Source of the DNA: Rhizobiaceae bacterium
GTDB lineage: Bacteria > Pseudomonadota > Alphaproteobacteria > Rhizobiales > Rhizobiaceae
Reading direction: 5' to 3'
DNA length: 64,000 nucleotides
Assembly: GCA_019635755.1 (NCBI GenBank)
Contig: JAHBYW010000004.1
Span: 62,001-126,000, forward strand
Part shown: in pieces, positions 32,205 through 41,566 of the stretch
How the letters are laid out: each line of letters begins with the position of its first letter
Numbering within the stretch: the first letter of the stretch is position 1
The notes under the pieces: model-generated
Seen by the model: only the letters and a program-made list of their open reading frames with translations
What the model was told of the DNA's origin: nothing
Database searches by the model: none
Made by a program: the position numbers and the translations under genes

Positions 32205-32301
32205 GCCGGTCCTGGCGAAGTAGCCTCAGGTTATTTCAGTGCAATGCCAAGGCGTTGCGCGGCCTTGGAGAAACCGGCGTCGCGGGCGATCAGGGAGGGT
32301 G

Positions 32302-33192
32302 TCACGGCTTCGCAACCGTGGCTTCGGCGGGTGAGACCGCCGGCCTGGCGAACAGGTTTAGCAGATTGCCGCACAGGATCAGCGCCGCGCCGGCGGCGGT
32401 GTAGATGTCGACCTGCTCGGCATAGAGCATGTATCCGATGACGGCCGACAGCGGCACGCGCAGGAAGTCGATCGGCATCACGAAGGTGGCGTCGGCGTGG
32501 CTGAGCGCGCGCGTCAGGCAATAGTGCGAGAAAGTACCCGTGAATGCGACCACCAGGATGGGCAGCCACGTTTCCGGCTGGGGGTTCTTCCAGACCAATA
32601 TCGCCGGCACGAGGCCAATCACCGACTGCACGACGAGCATCCAGAACAGGATCCGCACCACGCTTTCCGTGCGCGTCAGTGATTTCACCATCACCACCGA
32701 AACGGCGAAGCAGAAGGCGCCGAAGAGCATCACCAGATGGCCGGCATCGATCGACGCCACGCCCGGGCGCACGATGATGGCGACGCCGATGACGCCGAGG
32801 ATAACGGCTGCGGCCTTCAACACGTTCAGCCGTTCGCCGAGGAACAGCACGGCGAGGATCGCACCCCAGAACGGCATGGTGAATTCGATCGAGATCAGCT
32901 GCGCCAGGGGGATCAGCGTCAGCGCATAGAACCAGGAAAACTGGCCGGCGTAGTGAACGAGGTTTCGGGCGACGTGCTGCACGGGCCGCCCGGTTTTCAT
33001 CGCAGCCAGGCCGCCGGCCGCGCGAACAAGCGGATAGAGCATCGCAAGCCCGATGACGGTGCGCAGCTCCAGCAACTGGAAGACGTCGATGTCCTTGCTG
33101 GCCGCCCGTCCGCCGACGGACATGACGAGAAAGCAGGTGATCGATCCGCCCATCCACAGGGCGGCCTTGAGATTGGATTGCTCGGGCGCCAT
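32302..33192 (-). CDS. EamA/DMT-family transporter
   Basis: This roughly 296-aa inner-membrane protein has about ten TM segments in two EamA repeats (LIPLAQLISIEFTMPFWGAI and HADATFVMPIDFLRVPLSAV are the paired conserved segments). The signature resembles RhtA/SAM-transporter-like DMT proteins, but the substrate is unknown. I start at ATG 33192 (MAPEQSNLKAALWMGG), just before TM1; the open frame continues upstream without membrane character. It converges on dnaE. Confidence 0.86.
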   Translation of the reverse strand: MAPEQSNLKAALWMGGSITCFLVMSVGGRAASKDIDVFQLLELRTVIGLAMLYPLVRAAGGLAAMKTGRPVQHVARNLVHYAGQFSWFYALTLIPLAQLISIEFTMPFWGAILAVLFLGERLNVLKAAAVILGVIGVAIIVRPGVASIDAGHLVMLFGAFCFAVSVVMVKSLTRTESVVRILFWMLVVQSVIGLVPAILVWKNPQPETWLPILVVAFTGTFSHYCLTRALSHADATFVMPIDFLRVPLSAVIGYMLYAEQVDIYTAAGAALILCGNLLNLFARPAVSPAEATVAKP

Positions 33193-33327
33193 CGCCGCTC
33201 TGTGGCAGGGTAAGTCTTCGACGGCAACGCGGCGGAGGGCCATTTCGACTGGGCCAGTGCGGCGACGAGCGTGGCGGATGGCCGGCGGCCGTTGGTGATC
33301 GTCGCCCGAAATGATAGTCAAGCTGCC

Positions 33328-33864
33328 ATGATCGACCGGTCATCCGCGTGGCTTGGCAGAGTCCTGGTGCTTGCAGCGGGCCTTTCTCCGGGGCAGGTCG
33401 CCGGACAGGCCGTCGCGCCCGATCTGCCCGCATTGATCCAATGCCGCGCCGAGTCCACCGCCTGGGGAGTTCTGGCGATCTCGTTCATGGACGATCCGGG
33501 CAGGCCGGCCGCGCTTGGATGGGTGGCGCTAGAATGGCAGAACCCGTTCCTTCAGGAGTATGACCTGCCGTCGGACATCAGAGTCTTCGGCCACGATACG
33601 GGGCGCATCGCTTTGACGGCCAGCGGCGTCATGGGCGTGCTCGGCGGCGTCGATGCGGCCGAACTCGGCGCCAGCCTGGGCGTCACAGCGGTGCCCGCCG
33701 GCCCGGGTCAATATCTCGGCGAGAAGCTGGTGCTGGAGAAGACTACGGAAAGCGACGGTTTCAAGCTGCGCACGCGCGTTTCGATCAACGTCTCGACCAT
33801 CGACACGCATCCCGGAAAGACGCTCGCCGGCTGCTCCTACGTCGTCGACATCCTGGACGAGTAG
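33328..33864 (+). CDS. Secreted hypothetical protein
   Basis: This 178-aa protein has a probable signal peptide (residues 1-29, LGRVLVLAAGLSPGQVAGQA, cleavage likely after VAGQA). The mature part is rich in beta-strand-like sequence (ALGWVALEWQNPFLQEYDLP, FKLRTRVSINVSTI) and has two cysteines (ALIQCRAE and LAGCSYVV). I recognise no family. It is divergent from the EamA gene and convergent with dinB, with 4 bp to the dinB stop. The ATG at 33328 is chosen because it sits directly before the hydrophobic signal. Confidence 0.6.
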   Translation: MIDRSSAWLGRVLVLAAGLSPGQVAGQAVAPDLPALIQCRAESTAWGVLAISFMDDPGRPAALGWVALEWQNPFLQEYDLPSDIRVFGHDTGRIALTASGVMGVLGGVDAAELGASLGVTAVPAGPGQYLGEKLVLEKTTESDGFKLRTRVSINVSTIDTHPGKTLAGCSYVVDILDE

Positions 33865-33868
33865 GCGG

Positions 33869-35185
33869 CTATTCTTCGGGCGTCTCGGGCGGATTGGCCG
33901 CGCTCCCGCGCCCGAACGTATAACCGGTCTCGACGGCCTTCCTGCCGAACTTTCCGCGCAGTGCGTCGATCGCACCTTCCGCCATCGCACGCTTTCGCGC
34001 GTGCTCGTCGACGAGATCGGGCGGGTCGGCCCGGCCCGCATCGGCGAGGTCGCTGACGCCGATGCCGAGCAGCCTGAACTTCGTTCCGTCCAGTTCGCGC
34101 TCGAGGAGCGCCTGTCCGGTGCGGAAGATCCGGTCGGCAAGCTGCGTCGGGTCGCCGAGCTGGCGGTTCCGGGTCCGCGTCTTGAAGTCCCGCGTCTTGA
34201 GCTTCAGGACCACCGTGCGGCCGGCCAGCTCCGCCTTCTTCAGGCGCGCTGAAACCTTCTCGGACAGGCCACGCAGCACCGGCACCAGGTCGGTCGCCGA
34301 CGAGAGGTCCACGTCGAAGGTCGTCTCGGCCGACACGCTCTTGGTGTCACGCTCGGGGTCGACCTCCCGCTCGTCGTCGCCGCGGGAAAGGTGGTAGAGG
34401 CGGCTCCCCATTGACCCGTAGCGGCGCATCAGCTCGGCGAGTTCCATGCGCTGCAGCTGACCGATCGTGCGGATGCCGTCGCGCTCCAGCGAGGCGCTGA
34501 ACGCCTTGCCCACGCCCCAGATCAGCGTGACGGGCTTGTCGGCGAGGAACGCCTTGGCCCCGGCCTCGCCGATCACCGAGAAACCGCGCGGCTTGTCGAG
34601 GTCGGAGGCGACCTTCGCGAGGAACTTGCAGTAGGAGAGGCCAACCGAGACGGTGATGCCGATCCTGGCTTCGACCTCCCGCGCGAACCTGGCCAGCACC
34701 ATCGCCGGCGGCATTCGGTGAAGCTTGTCCGTCCCGGCCAGGTCGAGGAACGCCTCGTCGATCGAAATCGGCTGCACGAGCGGCGTCAGCGCCAGCATCA
34801 TGGCGCGGACCTCGCGGCCGACGGCGACGTATTTTTCCATGTCAGGCGGAATGACCACGGCCTCCGGGCAGGCCTCCAGAGCCTTGAACATCGGCATTGC
34901 GGAGCGCACGCCATGGATGCGCGCGATGTAGCAGGCCGTGGACACGACGCCCCGCCGCCCGCCGCCGATGATCACCGGCCGGTCGCGAAGCTCGGGCCTG
35001 TCGCGTTTTTCGATCGCCGCGTAGAAGGCGTCGCAATCGATGTGGGCGAGGTGCAGCCGCTCGATCTCGGCATGGCGGACGAGCCGGGGGCTGCCGCAGG
35101 TGCTGCAGCGCCGCCCGCCACCTGCCTGGCGCATCAGGCAATCGCGGCAGAAGCCGGGCTCGACAGTGTTGACAGCGCCATCCAT
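33869..35185 (-). CDS. dinB: DNA polymerase IV with N-terminal zinc finger (DinB)
   Basis: This Y-family translesion polymerase of 438 aa has catalytic acids in [19 protein letters not shown] and [12 protein letters not shown], the fingers/palm signature [14 protein letters not shown] and the little-finger domain from about residue 280. Before the polymerase core is a Cys4 zinc-finger-like segment (FCRDC and RRCSTCG, about residues 11-34) seen in rhizobial DinB. I start at ATG 35185 because a LexA box occupies 35192-35206, excluding the longer starts. SOS control is predicted. Confidence 0.92.
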   Translation of the reverse strand: MDGAVNTVEPGFCRDCLMRQAGGGRRCSTCGSPRLVRHAEIERLHLAHIDCDAFYAAIEKRDRPELRDRPVIIGGGRRGVVSTACYIARIHGVRSAMPMFKALEACPEAVVIPPDMEKYVAVGREVRAMMLALTPLVQPISIDEAFLDLAGTDKLHRMPPAMVLARFAREVEARIGITVSVGLSYCKFLAKVASDLDKPRGFSVIGEAGAKAFLADKPVTLIWGVGKAFSASLERDGIRTIGQLQRMELAELMRRYGSMGSRLYHLSRGDDEREVDPERDTKSVSAETTFDVDLSSATDLVPVLRGLSEKVSARLKKAELAGRTVVLKLKTRDFKTRTRNRQLGDPTQLADRIFRTGQALLERELDGTKFRLLGIGVSDLADAGRADPPDLVDEHARKRAMAEGAIDALRGKFGRKAVETGYTFGRGSAANPPETPEE

Positions 35186-35191
35186 CAATGC

Positions 35192-35206
35192 GAACATAAA
35201 GGGAAC
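35192..35206. promoter_or_regulatory. LexA SOS box of the alphaproteobacterial GAAC-N7-GAAC type, upstream of dinB
   Basis: GAAC occurs at 35192 and 35203, separated by seven bases (ATAAAGG), which matches the alphaproteobacterial LexA direct repeat GTTC-N7-GTTC on the opposite strand. The box is seven bases from the chosen dinB start, within the expected promoter zone. It also lies 58 bp before the divergent GNAT gene. A functional role is inferred from the exact match and the dinB context. Confidence 0.75.
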
Positions 35207-35263
35207 ATAACAAATCGTAATGCAGTGCCTGGGCGCGCGCAATCGGGCCCAGACTGGAGAACT

Positions 35264-35839
35264 ATGACGATCCGTTTTGTGTCGCTGACGCCGGATCTCT
35301 GGCCCGCATTCGAACTGCTATTCGGCCGTCAGGGCGCCTGCTACGGCTGCTGGTGCACCTATTTCCGCCTGCCGCCGAAGAAGCGCCGCGAAAGCAGCGG
35401 CGATCGCAATCGGGACCTGATCCGGGCGCGCATCGAAGCGGGACCACCACCAGGCGTGCTGGCGTTCGAAGGCGACGATGCGGTCGGATGGATGCAGATC
35501 GGACCGCGCGCCGACGTTCCTGAATGGAACAATCAGCGCCGCGTTTCCGCGCCGCTCGAGATGGCGGACGCGCGAGCCCCCGACATGTGGGCGATCACCT
35601 GCTTCTTCGTGCGCAAATCGGACCGCGGCCGGGGCATCACCCACGGCTTGGTCGGCGCCGGCATAGGCATGGCCCGAGCGGCCGGTGCCCGCGTCGTGGA
35701 CGCGTGTCCGACGGACCATTCGAACGACGCCAGCGGTATGGGCCTGTTTGTCGGCTCGACGCGGGTATTCGAAAGGGCCGGATTCGTCCCTGTTGCGGTG
35801 CGCAGGGCAGGGCGGCCGCTGATGCGGCTGAAACTGTGA
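35264..35839 (+). CDS. GNAT-family N-acetyltransferase
   Basis: This 191-aa protein has the GNAT acetyl-CoA loop [20 protein letters not shown] (about 118-137), preceded by the beta4 strand MWAITCFFV. The N-terminal half contains [15 protein letters not shown], a cysteine-rich segment found in a subgroup of uncharacterised GNATs. ATG 35264 follows CTGGAGA. It is divergent from dinB. Substrate unknown. Confidence 0.85.
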   Translation: MTIRFVSLTPDLWPAFELLFGRQGACYGCWCTYFRLPPKKRRESSGDRNRDLIRARIEAGPPPGVLAFEGDDAVGWMQIGPRADVPEWNNQRRVSAPLEMADARAPDMWAITCFFVRKSDRGRGITHGLVGAGIGMARAAGARVVDACPTDHSNDASGMGLFVGSTRVFERAGFVPVAVRRAGRPLMRLKL

Positions 35840-36025
35840 GGTTCAGGGAAAGCAAGGCGGATCACTGCTCAAGCAGGAGACGTGGGACCGCGGTCCGTTC
35901 TCGGTGAGTTCTGCGATGTCCTGTCGCGTTCCGGGATGGAATGCGTGCGCTTCCGCGGCGCTGGGTAACGCGGAGCAGCGCGGGAGCGCTGCGGCAGCCA
36001 TCGGATATGTCCGCGTGGCGCCGGC

Positions 36026-36679
36026 TCAGATTCCGAGCGACGCCCTGATCTTCGGCGCGGCGTCATCCCATGAATCGACAGGCATGATCGTCTCCGGAAG
36101 GGGAGGCAGCAGGGCGCGAAGTCCGGGCGTCACGACCAGGTGGAAGAGACTGGCATCCGCCACGGCCGCGCGCACCGAGACGAGGTTGTGCGGGATGTCG
36201 TCGACGAAGGCCACGGGCCGCCCGCTGTCGCCGCGCAACTGGCGGAGCGCCGGTCCCTTGGCCTTCTCGGTCGTCAGGAGCGGGTAGGTCAGGCCAAGCG
36301 CGTCCAGGTGCCGCCGCCGGATATCCCGGTGCCGGTGCGGCATGGCCGTCAGCATGACGATCTCGGCGTCCTCCGCCATCGCTGCGATCGCGTCGGCGGC
36401 GCCCGCGGCAGGCTGCTGCCATTCAGCCTGGGCGTCGAAAAAGTCGGTGATCAGCTGGGTCACGCGCTCGGCTTCGACGGCTTCCCCGTCGCCGAGGCGC
36501 CGGACATTGCCGTGCAGCCGGAACGATTCCAGCCGGAGCTCCAGCTCCTGTGCGTTCAGGAAGCGCATGAAGGGCGGAAGGAATTCGAGGACGACATCGT
36601 CGACGTCGAGCACCAGCAGCGGCCGCGTGTCGAGCGAAAGTTCGGCTATCTGGCGCGCCGTCTCGGGATCGTCGCTCAT
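36026..36679 (-). CDS. HAD-superfamily hydrolase
   Basis: This 217-aa HAD-like protein has the nucleophile motif LLVLDVDDVVLEFLPPF (residues 18-34), with motif II in EIVMLTAMPHRHRDIR, a Lys-containing loop EKAKGPALRQLRG and motif IV in PVAFVDDIPHNLVSV. All four motifs are present. ATG 36679 is preceded by 1 nt after the DUF3572 stop, so the two genes are coupled. The substrate cannot be predicted; the order divergent from divK-pleD suggests no direct role in signalling. Confidence 0.82.
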   Translation of the reverse strand: MSDDPETARQIAELSLDTRPLLVLDVDDVVLEFLPPFMRFLNAQELELRLESFRLHGNVRRLGDGEAVEAERVTQLITDFFDAQAEWQQPAAGAADAIAAMAEDAEIVMLTAMPHRHRDIRRRHLDALGLTYPLLTTEKAKGPALRQLRGDSGRPVAFVDDIPHNLVSVRAAVADASLFHLVVTPGLRALLPPLPETIMPVDSWDDAAPKIRASLGI

Positions 36680-36680
36680 G

Positions 36681-37001
36681 TCAAGAAGACCGCTCGTACC
36701 GGTCATCCCCGGTGGGGAGCGCGGGAAGCGCCGCCGCGATGCGTGCCGGCGCGATTCCGGATTGCTCGGCGAAGGCCGTGATCGTGGGTTCGTGCGCCAG
36801 GACGAACTGCAGGACACCCGCCAGGAAGCCTGGTTCCCGCGCGGCAGTGCGGATCGACTCGGGCGCGATGCCCGTGAGGGCCAGGAAGCGCGGCAGGAGT
36901 TCGGGATCGCCGGCGACGAATGCCAGTGCTTCGATGGCGATGCGTTCGGCCTCGTCGGCGGCGGCCGTGGATCGCGCGTTGGGTGAGATGGGCCTGATCA
37001 T
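36681..37001 (-). CDS. DUF3572-family protein
   Basis: This 106-aa helical protein (ERIAIEALAFVAGDPELLPR, PGFLAGVLQFVLAHEPTI) matches the small DUF3572 proteins conserved next to divK-pleD in rhizobia. ATG 37001 begins MIRPISPNARS, the family start; the frame extends 12 codons upstream without support. Function is unknown. It is divergent from divK, sharing a 182-bp control region, and is followed by the HAD gene after one base. Confidence 0.82.
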   Translation of the reverse strand: MIRPISPNARSTAAADEAERIAIEALAFVAGDPELLPRFLALTGIAPESIRTAAREPGFLAGVLQFVLAHEPTITAFAEQSGIAPARIAAALPALPTGDDRYERSS

Positions 37002-37183
37002 GGCGCCCGCACTACCCGTTTGCGCCGTCCCCAACAAGGCCGCGGGAGCGGCCTGGCGGTCGAGGTGGATGGATTACCGTTTCGTCAATGAGTTGGGGGT
37101 AGTCTGGTCGCGAGGGAATCGCGATTCCCGGCGGGCGGAACGCGTGCTGCGTTCGTGCGCCGGACCGCGCTGGACGGATGCCG

Positions 37184-37555
37184 ATGCCGAAAAAGGTGAT
37201 GATCGTCGAGGACAACGAGCTCAACATGAAGCTCTTTCGCGACCTGATCGAGGCCAGCGGCTACGAGACGGTGCGCACGCGCAACGGCCTCGAGGCGCTC
37301 GACCTGGCGCGCGCGCACAAGCCCGACCTGATCCTCATGGACATCCAGCTGCCCGAGGTTTCCGGGCTGGAGGTGACGAAGTGGCTGAAGGAGGACGACG
37401 AGCTCCATGTCATCCCGGTCATCGCCGTGACCGCCTTCGCCATGAAGGGAGACGAGGAGCGCATCCGGCAGGGCGGCTGCGAGGCCTACATCTCCAAGCC
37501 GATCTCGGTGCCGCGCTTCATCGAAACGATCAAATCCTATCTCGGCGACGCCTGA
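37184..37555 (+). CDS. divK: Single-domain response regulator DivK
   Basis: This roughly 123-aa receiver domain controls the DivJ/PleC/DivL phosphorelay that sets CtrA activity in the alphaproteobacterial cell cycle. The start [20 protein letters not shown] has the acidic pocket; the phosphorylated Asp is in [15 protein letters not shown], and Lys in [11 protein letters not shown] completes the active site. ATG 37184 is the family start; ATG 37178 adds two residues. It is followed by pleD after 28 bp, the classic divK-pleD operon. Confidence 0.95.
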   Translation: MPKKVMIVEDNELNMKLFRDLIEASGYETVRTRNGLEALDLARAHKPDLILMDIQLPEVSGLEVTKWLKEDDELHVIPVIAVTAFAMKGDEERIRQGGCEAYISKPISVPRFIETIKSYLGDA

Positions 37556-37583
37556 TGTCCGCCGCCCGGAGCCACCCCCCAAC

Positions 37584-38957
37584 ATGACCGCCCGCATTCT
37601 CGTCGTCGACGACATTCCTGCCAATGTGAAGCTGCTCGAGGTCCGGCTGCTTGCCGAATATTTCGAGGTGCTGACCGCCGCGAACGGGCCCGAGGCGATC
37701 GAGACCTGCGAGAACGGCAAGGTCGACGTCGTGCTGCTGGACGTCATGATGCCGGGCATGGACGGCTTCGAGGTCTGCCGACGCCTGAAGAACGATCCGG
37801 CGACCGCGCATATCCCCGTCGTGATGATCACGGCCCTGGACCAGGTGTCCGACCGCATCCGCGGGCTGGAAGCCGGCGCCGACGATTTCCTGACCAAGCC
37901 TGTCAACGACCTGCAGCTGATGACGCGCGTGAAGAGCCTGGTCCGGCTGAAGATGCTGACCGACGAACTGCGGCTGCGCGCCTCGACAACCCGCAACATC
38001 GGCATCGAGGAACTGCTGAGCCGCAAGCACGATGTCGACGCCGTCCAGCCGAAGATCCTGCTGATCGACGAACGTCCGTCGTCCTCCGAACGGATCCAGC
38101 GCATGCTGCGCGGATCGGCCGAGGTTGACGTGGTCGCCGATCCCCAGGCTGGCTTCTTCCAGGCGGCAGAGCACGGCTACGAATGCGTGCTGGTGTCGAC
38201 TGCCTTCGCGCAATACGACCCGCTGCGGCTGTGCTCGCAGCTGCGCTCGCTCGACCGCACCCGCTTCCTGCCGATCATCCTGCTGGCGGACGTCGGCGAG
38301 GACGAGCGGATCATCCGCGGCCTGGAACTGGGGATCAACGACTACCTGATCCGGCCGGTCGACCAGCAGGAACTGACCGCGCGGCTGAGGACGCAGGTCA
38401 AGCGCAAGCGCTACAATGACGAGTTGCGCGCCAGCGTCGCGCAGACAATCGAGATGGCGGTGACCGACGGCCTGACCGGCCTGCACAACCGCCGCTACCT
38501 CGACAGCCATTTGCAGACGCTCGTTGATCGGGCCACCGCGCGCCGGCGTCCGCTGTCGATCATGATCACGGACCTCGACCGCTTCAAGTCGATCAACGAC
38601 ACCCACGGTCACGACGGCGGCGACGACGTGCTGCGCGAGTTCGCGCGGCGCCTGCGCAAGAACGTGCGCGGCATCGACCTGGCGTGCCGTTTCGGCGGCG
38701 AGGAATTCGTCGTGGTGATGCCGGATACCGACCAGCAGATCGCCGAGAAGGTGGCCGAGCGCATCCGCGCGGAGATCGCGCAGACGCCTTTCGCCATCGG
38801 CGCGGCGGGCAAGGCTATCGACGTCACGGTCAGCGTGGGCGTGTCGTCGCTGCGCAAGACCGGCGACACGGTCGACGACCTGATGAAGCGTGCCGACGTC
38901 GCGCTCTACGAGGCAAAGAGCGGCGGCCGCAACAGGGTGGTGGCACGGGCCGCCTGA
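37584..38957 (+). CDS. pleD: Diguanylate cyclase response regulator PleD
   Basis: This 457-aa protein has two receiver domains and a GGDEF cyclase. REC1 has the phospho-Asp in VVLLDVMMPGMDGFE (near 53). REC2 (about 150-270) is degenerate: at the phosphorylation site it reads VLVSTAFAQYD, so it acts as a dimerisation adaptor as in known PleD. The catalytic motif is FGGEEF, and the I-site RGID lies five residues before it, giving product inhibition. It makes c-di-GMP to drive polar development and motility/adhesion decisions. Confidence 0.95.
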   Translation: MTARILVVDDIPANVKLLEVRLLAEYFEVLTAANGPEAIETCENGKVDVVLLDVMMPGMDGFEVCRRLKNDPATAHIPVVMITALDQVSDRIRGLEAGADDFLTKPVNDLQLMTRVKSLVRLKMLTDELRLRASTTRNIGIEELLSRKHDVDAVQPKILLIDERPSSSERIQRMLRGSAEVDVVADPQAGFFQAAEHGYECVLVSTAFAQYDPLRLCSQLRSLDRTRFLPIILLADVGEDERIIRGLELGINDYLIRPVDQQELTARLRTQVKRKRYNDELRASVAQTIEMAVTDGLTGLHNRRYLDSHLQTLVDRATARRRPLSIMITDLDRFKSINDTHGHDGGDDVLREFARRLRKNVRGIDLACRFGGEEFVVVMPDTDQQIAEKVAERIRAEIAQTPFAIGAAGKAIDVTVSVGVSSLRKTGDTVDDLMKRADVALYEAKSGGRNRVVARAA

Positions 38958-39297
38958 GGCTCGAAGTGCCCAGCGCCGCGCTTGCGCGATTGCTTGAGAA
39001 TTTACGTTAACGCGCGAGAGCCTGCGCGCTGGTTAAGAAACTATTGATTTTCCTGCGCTCTTGCGCGAATGTGCCGCATGGGAAGTCGGACGCAGGGGCA
39101 CGAGGGTCCATCAGGCCGTTGCCGTCCGCAGCATACCCCATGATGCTCAGGTCCGCCGCATCTCCTGGGTCCGTGGGGTCGGCCGGCCGGCGCTGGCACA
39201 TAGTGGCCTCCTCGTACCGCTGCCAGTAGCCGACCGGCCCCCTTTGATGTTCAAGGCGAGAGTCCCCAGCTACCTCGCTGAATTCAGTGACGAATCC
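38958..39297. other. Intergenic region between pleD and the rpmG terminator
   Basis: About 340 bp without a gene I can support. Near the pleD end there is TTAACGCGCGAGAGCCTGC followed by GCGCTGGTTAA, a weak dyad that might terminate pleD. A 64-codon minus-strand frame (39007-39201) lacks a ribosome site and protein-like composition. Nothing else convincing is seen. Confidence 0.5.
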
Positions 39298-39327
39298 AAA
39301 AAAAAACGCCGCCCCATGGGCGGCGTT
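39298..39327 (-). terminator. Rho-independent terminator after rpmG
   Basis: On the minus strand, ACGCCGCCC pairs with GGGCGGCGT around a two-base ATGG-like loop, followed by a run of nine T. This is a strong intrinsic terminator placed 23 bp after the rpmG stop. It should end rpmG and read-through from the upstream rnr-MFS genes. Confidence 0.9.
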
Positions 39328-39349
39328 GGCAAGGTCGGTGTAGCCGCGG

Positions 39350-39517
39350 CTACTTGATCTTGGTTTCCTTGAACTCGACGTGCTTCTTGGCGACCGGGTC
39401 GTACTTCTTGAACGACAGCTTCTCGGTCTTGGTGCGGCTGTTCTTGCTGGTCACATAGAAGTAACCGGTGTCGGCGGTCGACAGCAGCTTGATCTTGATG
39501 TTGGCGGCTTTGGCCAT
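39350..39517 (-). CDS. rpmG: 50S ribosomal protein L33
   Basis: This 55-aa ribosomal protein reads [20 protein letters not shown], then [20 protein letters not shown], then [15 protein letters not shown], the canonical L33 sequence. It lacks the CxxC zinc pairs, as usual in alphaproteobacterial L33. It has its own promoter (39590-39617) and a strong terminator, giving a short, probably highly expressed transcript. Confidence 0.97.
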   Translation of the reverse strand: MAKAANIKIKLLSTADTGYFYVTSKNSRTKTEKLSFKKYDPVAKKHVEFKETKIK

Positions 39518-39589
39518 GGTCTTATCCGTTCATGTCGTGATGCGTGACCGCAGGTTCACGGAGCGCCGCGCCGCGGAAAACTGCGCGGA

Positions 39590-39617
39590 CCAATACGGAA
39601 TGCGCCCCGAAAGTCAA
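39590..39617 (-). promoter_or_regulatory. Predicted sigma-70 promoter of rpmG
   Basis: The minus strand has TTGACT (39617-39612) and TATTGG (39595-39590) with a 16-bp spacer, close to the alphaproteobacterial housekeeping consensus. The -35 overlaps the end of the MFS gene, so rpmG is transcribed independently of it. The leader before ATG 39517 would be about 65 nt. Confidence 0.55.
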
Positions 39618-40801
39618 GTCCGGCGAGGGTTCCTGACCAGCCTTGCGCCGGCCAATGCGATGTAGGCGGCGAAGAACGCCGCCAGCGTCCAGGCGAATCC
39701 GTCCGGTCCCCACAGATCCATGCCGACGCCGATCGCCTGCGGCCCGGCCAGCATGCCCACACCGTAGCAGAAGACGAAAGCGGCATTGGCCATCGCGAGG
39801 TCCCGGCCGGTGAGGCGCGCGCCGAGATGGGCGAAGCCGACCGTGTAGAGGCCGGCCACAACGCCGCCCCAGACGAAAAGCAGTCCGGCCGCCGCCCACC
39901 AGTTGCCGGCGACGAACGGCATCGCAATCATGCCAGACAGGCCGACCGCGGCGCAGATCACCAGCAGCACGCGCCGATCCCTCATCCAGTCGCTGACGAT
40001 GCCGATCGGGATCTGCAGGAGCACGTTGCCGAGGCCGATCATCGTCAGGAGCAGGGCGGTCTCTGCCTCCGAATATCCGATGCGGGTGCCATAGACGGGA
40101 AACAGTGCGAATCCGCCGGTCTCGACCGCGCCGTAGACCAGCACCGCCGCCGTCGCCGTCGGTACCAGGAAGATGAACGGCAGCAGCGACCGGCCGTTCG
40201 ACCCGTCATGCCTGGCGATAACGGGGCTTTCCGCGCGGGCGCCGATCACCGGGATCGCCGCGGCCATGACCAGCACGAAGGCGAGGCCGAACGGTGCAAA
40301 GCCGCCACTGCCGAGATAGGCCAGCAGCATGGGGCCAATGGCGAAACCCAGCGACAGGCACGTGGTGTAGACGCCCAGCAGCAGGCCGCGCCGCTGCGGC
40401 GGGGCGGAACTCGTGATCCAGAACTCCGAAAGGATGAAGAGGACGGTCAGCGCCACGTGGAGCACCGCGCGCAGGACGAACCAGGCGGCGAAGGATTCGA
40501 TGAAATAGAAACCGAGGAACGACATTCCGCCCAGCAGGATCGACCCGACCATGGAAGGGACCACGCCGAAGCGCGCCGCCAGCGGCACGGCGATCGGCGC
40601 CGCCACGATCGAGACGACGCCGCCGACGGCCGAGTTCAGGCCGATCAGGCTGGCTGCGTAGCCGCGCTGCTCCAGAATGATCGAGAGCAGCGGCATGCCG
40701 AGGCCGATCGCCACGCCGACGACGCTGATCGACGCGATCGCCGCCGCGGCCGACCGCCAGCGCAGCGTCTCGGGACCGACGGCGACCCCCTGCGTGGCCA
40801 T
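39614..40801 (-). CDS. MFS transporter (sugar-phosphate/YcaD-like)
   Basis: This 395-aa protein has about 12 TM segments of the major facilitator superfamily (for example LIGLNSAVGGVVSIVAAPIA and GMIAMPFVAGNWWAAAGLLF). The intracellular loop 2-3 motif is degenerate (PIAVPLAARFG). It resembles YcaD/CynX-type efflux proteins. ATG 40801 shares a base with the NUDIX stop (TGATG). It ends the long topA-to-MFS run. Confidence 0.85.
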   Translation of the reverse strand: MATQGVAVGPETLRWRSAAAAIASISVVGVAIGLGMPLLSIILEQRGYAASLIGLNSAVGGVVSIVAAPIAVPLAARFGVVPSMVGSILLGGMSFLGFYFIESFAAWFVLRAVLHVALTVLFILSEFWITSSAPPQRRGLLLGVYTTCLSLGFAIGPMLLAYLGSGGFAPFGLAFVLVMAAAIPVIGARAESPVIARHDGSNGRSLLPFIFLVPTATAAVLVYGAVETGGFALFPVYGTRIGYSEAETALLLTMIGLGNVLLQIPIGIVSDWMRDRRVLLVICAAVGLSGMIAMPFVAGNWWAAAGLLFVWGGVVAGLYTVGFAHLGARLTGRDLAMANAAFVFCYGVGMLAGPQAIGVGMDLWGPDGFAWTLAAFFAAYIALAGARLVRNPRRT

Positions 40802-41535
40802 CAGCACATGTCGACGATGAAACGGTTGCGGTGCATCCGGAAGAAGGGAACGCTGGCTCCCGGAGCAAGCTCGGGATCGACAGACAGCCGCGTTTCCAGA
40901 CTGTCGAGCACCGATCGGGTGATCGCGGGGATATCGGCCGCCTTGGCGTCGGCGATCGGCAACCACACGAGCTCTTCCAACTCCTGCGTCGGACCGCCGC
41001 CCGGCAGTTCGACCGCCACGTCACCGCGCCATGCCGCGAGGAAGCGCGTGTCGAAGCGCCGGACGCGGCCAGGCGGCGTGATGGCGCGGGCGACGTAGCG
41101 CAGGGTCTCGAGCGAGGGATGCACGCCATGCTCGGCGAAGCCTTGCCACTCCGGCCGGCCGGTCGAGAAGCCGCGACGGAGGCCGATCATCAACCCGGCC
41201 TCCTCATAGGTCTCGCGTACAGCCGAAAGCGCGATGGCGCGGGCGCGCGCCGCGGTGGATCGACCGGCGGCCAGCTTCGCTTCCTCGTCGGGATGCAGCC
41301 CGTGAACCACCGGAACGCGGCTGTCCGAGGGGTCGGTGCGACCGCCGGGAAAGACGAACTTGCCGGGCATGAACGCATGCCCGCGATGACGCCGGCCCAT
41401 CAGCACCCGAACCGCGCCGCCGACGCGCTCCAGCAGGATCAGCGTCGCGGCGTCGCGCGGGCGCAGCGGACCGCGCCCCCGTGCAATGTCCGCCGACTCG
41501 ATCTTGTCGATCTCGGCGCGGGTCGATCCGTGCAT
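40801..41535 (-). CDS. NUDIX hydrolase (NUDT19-like extended NUDIX box)
   Basis: This 244-aa protein has the NUDIX box split by an insertion: GGRTDPSDS, then about 37 residues, then SAVRETYEEAGLMIG. That extended box is typical of coenzyme A-type NUDT7/8/19 hydrolases. RPRDAATLILLERVGG at the N-terminus is the usual beta-strand. ATG 41535 has AAGG 7-8 nt upstream; ATG 41550 adds five residues. It lies between DUF983 and the MFS gene on the same strand. Confidence 0.87.
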   Translation of the reverse strand: MHGSTRAEIDKIESADIARGRGPLRPRDAATLILLERVGGAVRVLMGRRHRGHAFMPGKFVFPGGRTDPSDSRVPVVHGLHPDEEAKLAAGRSTAARARAIALSAVRETYEEAGLMIGLRRGFSTGRPEWQGFAEHGVHPSLETLRYVARAITPPGRVRRFDTRFLAAWRGDVAVELPGGGPTQELEELVWLPIADAKAADIPAITRSVLDSLETRLSVDPELAPGASVPFFRMHRNRFIVDMC

Positions 41536-41566
41536 GACGCGACCTTGCATGGCAAACGGGCGCCGC

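Noticed and set aside
34718-35263. Upstream extension of the GNAT frame across dinB
   Set aside because: It is antisense to DinB; the GNAT domain begins at ATG 35264 with its own ribosome site.
39007-39201. 64-codon minus-strand ORF in the pleD-rpmG gap
   Set aside because: No ribosome site, no TM or known motif and composition typical of noncoding sequence.
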